From Cyclobacteriaceae bacterium (GTDB taxonomy: Bacteria; Bacteroidota; Bacteroidia; Cytophagales; Cyclobacteriaceae): a stretch of 9,787 nucleotides of DNA. Made by a program: the position numbers and the translations under genes. The notes beneath the pieces are model-generated. The model worked only from the letters and a program-made list of their open reading frames with translations. It searched no databases and was not told where the DNA came from. Below, piece by piece: positions 1-6,922 of this stretch. Position 1 is the first letter of the stretch; each line of letters begins with the position of its first letter. The stretch spans positions 1 through 9,787 of the forward strand of contig VFKK01000343.1 of the NCBI GenBank assembly GCA_009885605.1, written 5' to 3'.

Positions 1-18
1 AATTGGTTTATTTCGAAA

Positions 19-636
19 ATGGATTTACAATGGCTGCTTCAGGGATTGCAGGAAGGGATAAGTAATATGACCTGGTTGGAAGGCGTGGCGGTATTTTTTG
101 GGATCGCTTCGGTCTTCTATTCCATGCGGGAGCATATTTGGGTGTACCCGACCGGCATAGTCTCTACGCTCATTTATGTTTGGATCTGCTTCCAATACAA
201 GATTTATGCTGATATGGGCATCAATGCCTATTATTTTGTGATGTCGATTTATGGCTGGTTTGTCTGGACGCATCCTCAGGGAAATCAAGATGTGCTTCCC
301 GTCACCTGGCTGGATTACAAAGGCTGGATGATTTCTGTTTCCATGTTTTTGGGTTCGTATGTGATTCTTTTGTTTGTCCTTACCCAATTCACCGACAGTG
401 ATGTACCCTATTGGGATTCCTTCACGACCGCCTCGGCATTTGTGGGAATGTGGCTGATGGCGAAAAAGAAGGTCGAAAACTGGATTTTCTGGATTATCAC
501 CGACGTGGTATCGGTGCCGCTTTACTTCTACAAAGGTTTAGTGCTGACTTCCTTTCAGTTTCTGTTTTTCACCGTTTTGGCTACAATCGGTCTGATTGCA
601 TGGATCAAATCTTCCAGAACTTATGCAAAAGCCTGA
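19..636 (+). CDS. pnuC: PnuC-family vitamin precursor transporter (probably nicotinamide riboside)
   Basis: This is an inner-membrane facilitator of the PnuC family, which moves unphosphorylated vitamin precursors (nicotinamide riboside; thiamine in the PnuT branch) down their gradient. The 205 residues are about normal length for the family. Several hydrophobic, aromatic-rich segments are visible, roughly at 20-38, 44-60, 66-83, 103-123, 132-148, 154-172 and 176-196. Family-type signatures are YPTGIVSTLIYV (43-54), SIYGWFVW (76-83) and NWIFWIITD (154-162), the last matching the conserved W-x2-W pattern. The ATG at 19 follows an A-rich stretch (tttcgaaa) and gives a normal N-terminus; the next in-frame ATG, at 67, would clip it. 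The 3' end overlaps the kinase gene, so the pair is likely co-transcribed and translationally coupled, and the kinase would trap the imported nucleoside by phosphorylation. The kinase favours nicotinamide riboside as substrate, but thiamine cannot be excluded because the upstream context lies outside the window. Confidence 0.9.
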   Translation: MDLQWLLQGLQEGISNMTWLEGVAVFFGIASVFYSMREHIWVYPTGIVSTLIYVWICFQYKIYADMGINAYYFVMSIYGWFVWTHPQGNQDVLPVTWLDYKGWMISVSMFLGSYVILLFVLTQFTDSDVPYWDSFTTASAFVGMWLMAKKKVENWIFWIITDVVSVPLYFYKGLVLTSFQFLFFTVLATIGLIAWIKSSRTYAKA

Positions 637-1141
637 GCGAATCCTGATCCTCGGACCTGAATCCACGGGAAAAAGCACGTTAGCGGCAGATTTGGCGGCG
701 TATTTCGACGAACCTTGGGTTCCTGAGTTTGCCAGGGAATATTTGGAAAAACTCAATCGGGCGTATGAGTATGAAGATCTTTCAGAAATAGCCAAAGGGC
801 AGATCGCACTTGAGGATGAATTGGCTCAAAAAGCGAGGAAGTTCCTCTTTGTGGATACAGACCTTCGCGTGATCAAAGTCTGGAGTGAGCATAAATTTGA
901 TACCGTTGCCGGCTGGATTTTGGAAGAAATAGAAAGAAGAAACTATTCCAAAATTCTGATTACAGATGTTGATTTGCCTTGGGAGGCAGATCCTTTGCGC
1001 GAGCATCCTGACCTCGAAATGAGGCAGTATTTTTTAGAAAAGTATCTTGAATTAGCTCATCGAAGTGGTTTTCCTTTTCAACTCATCAGCGGTGACCGGA
1101 CAGACAGACTTGATCGCTCGGTCAAGTTTATTTCAGGCTAG
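623..1141 (+). CDS. NadR-type ribosylnicotinamide kinase-like ATPase (stand-alone kinase domain)
   Basis: The product is a 172-residue P-loop kinase resembling the C-terminal ribosylnicotinamide kinase domain of NadR, which converts nicotinamide riboside to NMN with ATP in the cytosol. From the ATG at 623, the Walker A motif GPESTGKST lies at residues 11-19, the NadR-like WVPEFAREY at 32-40, an acidic Walker B-like LFVDTD at 75-80 followed by KVWSEHKF, and the lid/substrate segment DVDLPWEADPLR at 115-126. There is no N-terminal helix-turn-helix or NMN adenylyltransferase domain, so NMN would need another enzyme to become NAD. I chose ATG 623 over an in-frame TTG at 596 because it places the P-loop strand about six residues from the start, as is usual. 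It begins 14 bp inside pnuC, which suggests translational coupling. It ends 7 bp before the convergent serine hydrolase gene. The fold and kinase call are secure; the exact substrate is inferred. Confidence 0.85.
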   Translation: MQKPERILILGPESTGKSTLAADLAAYFDEPWVPEFAREYLEKLNRAYEYEDLSEIAKGQIALEDELAQKARKFLFVDTDLRVIKVWSEHKFDTVAGWILEEIERRNYSKILITDVDLPWEADPLREHPDLEMRQYFLEKYLELAHRSGFPFQLISGDRTDRLDRSVKFISG

Positions 1142-1148
1142 GCTTTCT

Positions 1149-2231
1149 TTACCTTTTTCCGAAGGAAAGCGTGGCCGCTTCCACCAGTTTCATCAGGTCG
1201 GGGTGAGAATTATTGTTCAGGATGATGATGGTTCTGTTTTCCTCAATGTATCGGACGATGATTGTCTTGTAGCCCGGATTGTCACCTGTATGACTCACCA
1301 TCCTTCCAAAGGGACTTTTGGGTTCGAGGTCCCAGCCAAAACCATAATAGCTTCTTTTACCATTATTCAGTATCTGAGGTTTGAATGCTTCATCAAGCGT
1401 TGCTTCAGAAACTAGTTTTTCTGAGTAGAGAGCCTGATCCCAGATCAATAAATCATGTGCATTGCTGCTGACCCGGCCCGGTCCTTTGCGGTTTCCCAGC
1501 CAAACGGTGTAGTCGGAAGAGTGAAATTTATTGGCGTTGATGTAATTGCCGAGCGAGTCTTTCAAATGGCCTGCGGCAAAATTGGGAACAGCAGCTTTTT
1601 CTTCAAGCGTTCGGATGTCTGTATTTTTCATTCCCAAAGGCTTGAAAATCCACTCTCGTGTCAATTCGATAAAATCCCGTCCACTTGCTTTTTCGACGAT
1701 GCTTGCCAGCAAAACATAACCTGTATTGCTGTACTCGTATTTTTCTCCGGGAGCGGTAAGCATGGGAGGATGATATTTCCGGAGATAGGCGAGAATATCA
1801 GCATTGCCGGCTACTTTGGTTTTGTCCCAATGCTCATCCATGATAGCCTGATAGTCCGGCAGTCCGCTGGTATGGGTCAGCAGGTTACGAATCGTAATTC
1901 CCGAATAAGGAATGTCCAAATACTGGGAGACAGAATCATCAAAATTCAGCATTCCTTTCTCCTTGCACTTCATCACCATGGTGGCTGTGAATTGCTTGGA
2001 AACAGACGCCAGTTCGAAAATATCAGTCGCCTTCAGCGGGATTTGAGATTCAAAAGATCTCATCCCCATCGCATTTTCCGCCAGAATTTTCCCGTTCTCA
2101 GCTACCAAAACAACCCCTGAAAAACCATTTTGGGCTGCTTTATCCAGCGCATGATGCAGGATGTCGTGTTGCGCGAAGGTGTAGGAAAAGCAAACTAAAC
2201 TTAGGAAGAGGGAACTTAGAAATCGTTTCAT
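1149..2231 (-). CDS. Exported class C beta-lactamase-like serine hydrolase
   Basis: The 360-residue protein belongs to the beta-lactamase/penicillin-binding-protein-like serine hydrolase family (beta-lactamase class C, family S12), which contains DD-peptidases, esterases and D-aminopeptidases as well as lactamases. A signal peptide is clear (residues 1-20, positive MKR, hydrophobic core, cleavage after TFA before Q21), so it acts in the periplasm or outside. The three active-site motifs are present and in order: S76-V-S-K79 (nucleophile and general base), Y167-S-N169, and H314-T-G316, the counterpart of KTG. LLTHTSGLPDY at 117-127 is also typical of the family. HTG in place of KTG is common in esterase/peptidase members and argues against calling it a resistance enzyme. 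Its ATG overlaps the stop of the upstream S9 peptidase gene (ATGA), so it is almost certainly the second gene of that operon. Substrate unknown; a role in degrading peptides or peptidoglycan fragments together with its partner is inference. Confidence 0.9.
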   Translation of the reverse strand: MKRFLSSLFLSLVCFSYTFAQHDILHHALDKAAQNGFSGVVLVAENGKILAENAMGMRSFESQIPLKATDIFELASVSKQFTATMVMKCKEKGMLNFDDSVSQYLDIPYSGITIRNLLTHTSGLPDYQAIMDEHWDKTKVAGNADILAYLRKYHPPMLTAPGEKYEYSNTGYVLLASIVEKASGRDFIELTREWIFKPLGMKNTDIRTLEEKAAVPNFAAGHLKDSLGNYINANKFHSSDYTVWLGNRKGPGRVSSNAHDLLIWDQALYSEKLVSEATLDEAFKPQILNNGKRSYYGFGWDLEPKSPFGRMVSHTGDNPGYKTIIVRYIEENRTIIILNNNSHPDLMKLVEAATLSFGKR

Positions 2232-4297
2232 TTTTTGTTGACCTGATCGTTTATAAATCTGAAAGTAGCCTCAAAAGCTGCAATCCAGTTTCGGTGCAAA
2301 AGAAAGGAATGAACTTCATCCGGGAAAACTAATTGTTCGACCTCGACGCCCTGCTTGCGCAATACTTCTGCCAATTCCACGCTTTCCGAGAAAAGGACAT
2401 TTCTATCGTCATCTCCATGGATCATCAGCACCGGTTCCTTCCAGTTTTTCACATGAGACATCGGAGAAGATTTGAAAGCCAGTGCAGCCATTTCGGGAAA
2501 TTTCTCCGGCTCGTACCAGGAAGCAAACACCGGAATATCATTGTTCCAATTGTGCACACCGTGGATATCCACGCCGGTCAGGAATTTTCCAGGAGCCTGG
2601 GAAAGTGCATGCGCAGTCAAAAAACCACCATAACTTCCACCCCAAGGCGATATTTTCGAAGCATCCACATCTGGCCGACCTGCCAGGTAATCCGCTGCGG
2701 CCATCACATCCTGAACCTCACTTGCCCCGCCTGCACCGTAATTTTCTTCCTCACGGAAATCCATTCCATAGCCGATTCCGCTGCGGTAATTCAGGATAAG
2801 GGCAATGTATCCCTGCGAAGTAAAATATTGCTGAGCGGCATAGGTATGGCTGTAGTACATTCCATAGTTGAAACCCAGTAGCATCTGTCTTCGGCTTCCT
2901 CCGTGGAGGAATATAACCGCCGGATATTTCTTGGTCGGGTCGTAATTGGCAGGAAGGAAAAGTTGTCCATAACTTTCAAAACCGTCTTTGGCTTTCAAGG
3001 AGATGGATTCCGGCTTGCTGAGATTTTTTGGAAAATCGGTAGGAAAAAGTTTTTGAGCCAGCATTTTATTTTGGCCATCCGTTTGGATCATGGGCCAACC
3101 CGGACGATCCCAGTTGGACTGAAACCAGGCCAAACCATTCTCAATTCGCACCGGCGCCCAATTGATGGTTTGCGGATCGGAAAGCAATTCAAATTCATAG
3201 GTGGATAAGTCCAGTCTTGAGACCTGTCTTCGGTCGATATTTCCGATGTTGTGGGTGAGTAAAAGTTCGTTTTTATTGAATGAAGTCTGGACCCATTCTA
3301 CTTGGCCTTCGCCCGGAGTCAGGTGTTTGACTTCCTTGGTGACCGGATTAACGGCATAAAGCTGCATCCAATTATTCTTTTCCCATGGGAAAACCAACGA
3401 ACCCGAAGGTGTCCACCAGAGTCTTTCTGCAATTGCGGGTAGATCGTCGACCATTACGGATCCATCACCCGGATCAGCCTTCCAAACTTCCTTCGCTTTC
3501 ATCGTCTGAATATCCAACACCCGAATGCTCCAGGGATTGGCTTCTTTGATGGAAGTGAAGGGAAGGAGGTTGTTGATATTTGGCACTCTGAGATAAGCCA
3601 GCTTTTTTCCGTCAGGACTCCAAACGGGATAGCTGTCAAAATCCAAACTGGTTTCCGGATAGGTAAATTGCTTTTTCTCCAAATCCCAAAGTCCTACAAA
3701 GGAATGATCTGTGCGCCCGGACATGAAAGATAGGAATTTTCCATCAGGTGAAAACGAAAGCATGGAAGCATTTCCTCGGGCCGTAATAAGCTGATTGACC
3801 GAATCAGTAGTATCAGCAACCGCTTTCATATAAACAGATCCCCCGATTAGGTAGGCAATATTTTCCCCGTCAGGACTGAAAACAGGAGAAGTTCCGGGAG
3901 AAAACCATCTGATTTCCCCAGTTTCCAGATTTAGGTGGTAGATTTTCTTGTCCGTGTTTTCCTGAAGTTGGGCTGGATTTGCTGGCTGGCCAGCTGGATT
4001 TCTCGAATTTCCCCTTACGAACAGGAGAGATTTCCCGTCTGGAGAATAGACCACAGGACCCAATTCAACTCCGTTATCACCTTGGTAATTGGTCAGTTTT
4101 TTTGATTCGTAATCCGGAGCCTTTGCAAAAAAAACGTTCCTCTCACCTTTGTCATTAAATATCCAGGCGATCGAATTCCCATCGGGGGAGGCCACCAAAC
4201 CTGTGGGAAATGGCGCAGAAAGGTAATCGGAGATGGATTGAGCGAATGCAGGAATACAAAACAAAATCAATAAAAATGAGAGTAAAGTTTTTTTCAT
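2228..4297 (-). CDS. Exported S9 family prolyl oligopeptidase-type peptidase
   Basis: The 689-residue protein is a serine peptidase of family S9 (acylaminoacyl-peptidase/dipeptidyl-peptidase type), expected to cleave short peptides. A signal peptide spans residues 1-20 (MKK, hydrophobic core, AFA before Q20), placing it in the periplasm. Residues about 25-400 form a beta-propeller with recurring SPDG turns of the PD40/WD40-like type at about 37, 85, 141, 183 and 227. Residues about 430-689 form the alpha/beta hydrolase domain: FLHGG at 463-467, nucleophile elbow GGSYGG with Ser555, HGDDDRNV with Asp631 as the likely acid, and DEVHSF with His663. The triad is complete and the length is normal. 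The ATG at 4297 is the obvious start, directly before the signal peptide. The gene heads a two-gene unit with the downstream serine hydrolase (4-bp overlap). Its promoter should lie in 4298-4627; an AAAAGATA on the + strand at 4318-4325 reads TATCTTTT on this strand and resembles the Bacteroidota -7 box, but no -33 element was found at the right distance. Confidence 0.93.
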   Translation of the reverse strand: MKKTLLSFLLILFCIPAFAQSISDYLSAPFPTGLVASPDGNSIAWIFNDKGERNVFFAKAPDYESKKLTNYQGDNGVELGPVVYSPDGKSLLFVRGNSRNPAGQPANPAQLQENTDKKIYHLNLETGEIRWFSPGTSPVFSPDGENIAYLIGGSVYMKAVADTTDSVNQLITARGNASMLSFSPDGKFLSFMSGRTDHSFVGLWDLEKKQFTYPETSLDFDSYPVWSPDGKKLAYLRVPNINNLLPFTSIKEANPWSIRVLDIQTMKAKEVWKADPGDGSVMVDDLPAIAERLWWTPSGSLVFPWEKNNWMQLYAVNPVTKEVKHLTPGEGQVEWVQTSFNKNELLLTHNIGNIDRRQVSRLDLSTYEFELLSDPQTINWAPVRIENGLAWFQSNWDRPGWPMIQTDGQNKMLAQKLFPTDFPKNLSKPESISLKAKDGFESYGQLFLPANYDPTKKYPAVIFLHGGSRRQMLLGFNYGMYYSHTYAAQQYFTSQGYIALILNYRSGIGYGMDFREEENYGAGGASEVQDVMAAADYLAGRPDVDASKISPWGGSYGGFLTAHALSQAPGKFLTGVDIHGVHNWNNDIPVFASWYEPEKFPEMAALAFKSSPMSHVKNWKEPVLMIHGDDDRNVLFSESVELAEVLRKQGVEVEQLVFPDEVHSFLLHRNWIAAFEATFRFINDQVNKK

Positions 4298-4627
4298 AGC
4301 GGATGGGTTTGATGAGAAAAAGATACAAAAAAATTGAAGGGTTGGAGAGTCGGGATTTTGGCAGGATAGATTGTCATGGATCTTTGCAGAATTACAGGAA
4401 GTTAAATTTTCCTTCTTCCCGTCAAAGCAATCAAAACCCAGAGGCTGGCTGAGCCGAATCTTTTGAAAAGAGATAAAATCACAAAAATTGGCTCAAAAGA
4501 GTAGGATATAAATTGTTTTACTTATTACCACTGGTAACTTCTGTATCTTGAAAACAAGAAAAGCAGTTTGTTTCCTTTAAAGTTTTGAGTATTTTCTTGC
4601 AAATTACTTCTTGAGATTTTCAAAGAC
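4298..4627. other. Divergent intergenic control region, no gene seen
   Basis: This 330-bp AT-rich interval separates the S9 peptidase operon (leftward) from the NTE-type phospholipase gene (rightward), so it should contain promoters for both. Weak candidates are TATCTTTT on the minus strand (4325-4318) and TATCTTG on the plus strand (4544-4550), both resembling the TAnnTTTG -7 box of Bacteroidota. Neither has a convincing TTG element at the expected distance. A near-perfect palindrome at 4525-4537 is listed separately. I saw no coding potential, and the reading frame entering the phospholipase gene is closed by an in-frame TGA at 4586-4588. Confidence 0.6.
4525..4537. promoter_or_regulatory. 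13-bp palindrome, candidate operator
   Basis: TTACCACTGGTAA is a 6+1+6 inverted repeat with both arms perfect. It ends 6 bp before a TATCTTG box that resembles a -7 element, and about 90 bp before the proposed start of the phospholipase gene. The position and symmetry fit a dimeric repressor or activator site. No regulator gene is adjacent and no second copy was noticed in the window, so function is inferred. Confidence 0.35.
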
Positions 4628-6448
4628 TTGCCGACCTGTAAACCCATAATTTTTTTGGAAAATTATTCATCTAAAAACGCACATAATCGCAAGATCCTTC
4701 TTCAGCTTTTTGGAGAATTGGAAGAGGATCTTTTGGATCAAATACTGGAAACAGGCAATACCCACGAAGTAGAAATTGGTCAATTCCTATTCCACCAGGG
4801 AGATAAAGAAAATTCGCTGTATATAGTACTTTCGGGTAGATTTCGTGCCCTTGCGGAGCAGAGTGATGGTACATTTCACCTCCTTGGAGACATAGGCGAG
4901 GGAGAACCCATCGGAGAATACGCATTGTTCATGCAAGAGCCCCGAGGCGCTTCTGTAGTAGCTATTCGCAAGTCTATCGTGCTTCAACTATCCGAAAGTG
5001 AGTACATGGAAATAGTAGCCAAACATCCGGCATTTTCAAGTAAACTCACCCGCTTCGTCGTCAATAGATTAAAACGAAACGTGCTGCAGCAACACCTCGA
5101 ATCTTCTGCAAAAAACATTGCCCTCATCAATCTTCAGGCAGAAAATGACATCTCGGATTACACCGAGTCTATTAAAAGTCAATTTGAATCCCTAAATGTA
5201 AATATTCAGGTTTTTTACCCTGATACGCTTGACAACATGGAGCCGAAATCACTTTTTGACACACTTGAAAAACACGATGGACTAAATTTCCTTGTTTGCA
5301 GTGATGAAAATCTGAAATGGTCAAAAGAGTGTATTATTTACGCCGATTTGGTAATTGTCGCCACTGATTTCTATGCGGATTCCAAACTTTATAATATCGA
5401 AGAGCATCTTGATTTGTATTCTCAAAATATTCTAAACAAGAAAATATACCTCTTGCTCCTTCATCCTGAAAACGGTGAATTCCCAAAAAATACGCGTCGA
5501 TGGCTGCTAAACCGAAAACTTAATCTTCACATTCACTATCGAAAAAATCACGCGCCAGACATCCGCAGGTTTTCCAGAATTCTGGCAAATAAGGCAATTG
5601 GTCTTGTTTTGGGTGGCGGAGGAGCAAAGGGATTTTCTCATATAGGGGCAGTTAAAGCATTGAACGAAGCGGGAATTGAGATTGATTTTTTGGGGGGAAC
5701 TAGTGCGGGTGCACTCTATGGGATAGCGATGACTTACTCCGACTTTGATCAAAAGAAGATTGATTATTACTGCCATGATTCCGCCCACAGCAAATTGACA
5801 TCAAACGATTATACGATTCCAATCCTGTCGATCATGTCGGGGAAAAAGATGACAAACTACCTCAAAGGAATGTTGGGCGATACCTATCTGGAGGACATTT
5901 GGGTAGGGACTTATTGTATTTCAACCAATTTTTCAAACGCTTCGATCAAAGTGCATGACCAAGGTCTTGCCTGGAAGCAAGTGGAAGCAAGTATTGCAAT
6001 TCCGGGGATTTTTCCGCCGGTTGTGATCGACAATCAATTGCATGTGGACGGCGGTGTGGTGGATAATTTGCCGATCGAAACCATGTACAAGTATCCTGTG
6101 AGACATATTATAGCCATCTCACTGACACAATTGAAATCTCAAAATGTGGTTTTTGATGAAACTCCCTCTGCCTTTTCATTAGTCTGGGACAAACTGACAA
6201 ACAGAAAAAAATTCAAATTACCCGGGATCACTTCTATTTTGATCAATTCACTCACCCTGAATAGTCGACAGAAGCAGGAACTTTCCAAATCCGGCGTGGC
6301 GCTCTATGTAGAAATGGAACTTCGAGGAATAAGTATGATGGATGACAGGAAGTGGAAAGAAATCATCCAAAAAGGATATGAGCAGATGAAAGAAACCCTT
6401 GAAAATATGGGCCCGGAAGAAAATTTCTGGAATACACCCTCAGATTAA
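4628..6448 (+). CDS. cNMP-binding-domain patatin phospholipase, NTE (PNPLA6/7) type
   Basis: This 606-residue protein is built like the soluble part of neuropathy target esterase. Residues about 22-150 form a cyclic-nucleotide-binding domain with a well-preserved phosphate-binding cassette (IGEYALFMQEPRGAS, 95-109; E97 and R106 correspond to ligand contacts in CRP-type domains). Residues about 160-320 match the linker found in NTE relatives (CIIYADLVIVATDFYADS, then RRWLLNRKLNLHIHY). Residues about 324-500 form the patatin domain: oxyanion-hole glycines GLVLGGGGAKG (325-335), nucleophile GTSAG with Ser359, and DGG with Asp474, giving a complete Ser/Asp dyad. No signal peptide or membrane span is seen, so it should be cytosolic and act on (lyso)phospholipids, perhaps gated by cAMP or cGMP. 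There is no ATG near the N-terminus: the frame is open only from 4589, so TTG at 4628 (used here) or TTG at 4655 is the likely start. It appears monocistronic, with a terminator downstream. Confidence 0.9.
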   Translation: MPTCKPIIFLENYSSKNAHNRKILLQLFGELEEDLLDQILETGNTHEVEIGQFLFHQGDKENSLYIVLSGRFRALAEQSDGTFHLLGDIGEGEPIGEYALFMQEPRGASVVAIRKSIVLQLSESEYMEIVAKHPAFSSKLTRFVVNRLKRNVLQQHLESSAKNIALINLQAENDISDYTESIKSQFESLNVNIQVFYPDTLDNMEPKSLFDTLEKHDGLNFLVCSDENLKWSKECIIYADLVIVATDFYADSKLYNIEEHLDLYSQNILNKKIYLLLLHPENGEFPKNTRRWLLNRKLNLHIHYRKNHAPDIRRFSRILANKAIGLVLGGGGAKGFSHIGAVKALNEAGIEIDFLGGTSAGALYGIAMTYSDFDQKKIDYYCHDSAHSKLTSNDYTIPILSIMSGKKMTNYLKGMLGDTYLEDIWVGTYCISTNFSNASIKVHDQGLAWKQVEASIAIPGIFPPVVIDNQLHVDGGVVDNLPIETMYKYPVRHIIAISLTQLKSQNVVFDETPSAFSLVWDKLTNRKKFKLPGITSILINSLTLNSRQKQELSKSGVALYVEMELRGISMMDDRKWKEIIQKGYEQMKETLENMGPEENFWNTPSD

Positions 6449-6497
6449 AAAGTGGTTTTATAAATCTGATTTTTACAAAATACTCCACTTAGGGTAT

Positions 6498-6524
6498 TAG
6501 GTAAGGGACAAATTATATTACCTA
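6498..6524 (+). repeat. Inverted repeat in the 3' untranslated region of the phospholipase gene
   Basis: TAGGTAA (6498-6504) and TTACCTA (6518-6524) are perfect 7-bp complements around a 13-nt AT-rich spacer, lying between the phospholipase stop codon and the terminator. A weak hairpin in the transcript is possible. A DNA-binding site is the alternative. No function can be assigned from sequence. Confidence 0.35.
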
Positions 6525-6544
6525 TTCACCAATCCGCCTCTAAT

Positions 6545-6577
6545 AAAAGGGCTTGCCAAGAGGGTAAGCCCTTTTTT
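6545..6577 (+). terminator. Intrinsic terminator after the phospholipase gene
   Basis: A 9-bp stem, GGGCTTGCC (6549-6557) with GGTAAGCCC (6563-6571) and one G-U pair, encloses a 5-nt loop and is followed by six T residues (6572-6577). The four A residues before the stem can pair with the T run, so it may also work for the opposite strand. It lies about 100 bp after the stop codon at 6448 and separates the phospholipase gene from the accessory region to the right. Confidence 0.9.
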
Positions 6578-6922
6578 AATTTTCCAGCGAGAAACCATTT
6601 TTTCCGTATCATGATTTGGTTGGAGTTTCGCGTAGCTCGTCACAACAAAATGATAGCCTATTAGAATGGAATTCTTCCTGATTTTCAGTAAATTGTAGTA
6701 TTGATTGGACCCTGAAGGGATTGCAAAAAATCGTAATCAGGGGAGGCATAACTTGATTTTCACAATATCAGGATCAGTCCGTATTCTGATTGAGAATTTA
6801 CCGGATAAATCTAACCGAATATTAAACCCAATATTTTTCAAGTATAAGGACGACAAAAAAGCTGCGGTTTCCTTGGTTAGTTCGATTACGGCCCGTCTGC
6901 CAATTGTCTAAAATCTACAGCC
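6578..6922. other. Intergenic region before the histidine kinase, no convincing gene
   Basis: About 345 bp of AT-rich sequence lies between the terminator and the kinase start. An open frame at 6705-6911 (TTG start, 68 codons) has no ATG, no recognisable motif and no leader, so I do not call it. Short ATG frames such as the one near 6611 end within about 20 codons. The promoter of the kinase gene must be here or just upstream, but I see no convincing -33/-7 pair. Confidence 0.55.

Noticed and set aside
596..622. Alternative TTG start for the NadR-like kinase
   Set aside because: It would add nine residues of no evident function deep inside pnuC; ATG 623 gives the usual short N-terminus before the P-loop.
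1455..2120. Long + strand open frame of 221 codons opposite the serine hydrolase gene
   Set aside because: It lies entirely antisense to a gene with a signal peptide and three intact catalytic motifs, and its translation shows no recognisable domain.
1149..2231. Calling the serine hydrolase an antibiotic-resistance AmpC beta-lactamase
   Set aside because: The KTG motif is HTG, as in many esterase and peptidase members, and there is no ampR-like neighbour; lactamase activity cannot be claimed.
6705..6911. Open frame of 68 codons with a TTG start before the kinase gene
   Set aside because: It has no ATG, no leader signal and no recognisable motif, and its length is within chance for AT-rich intergenic DNA.
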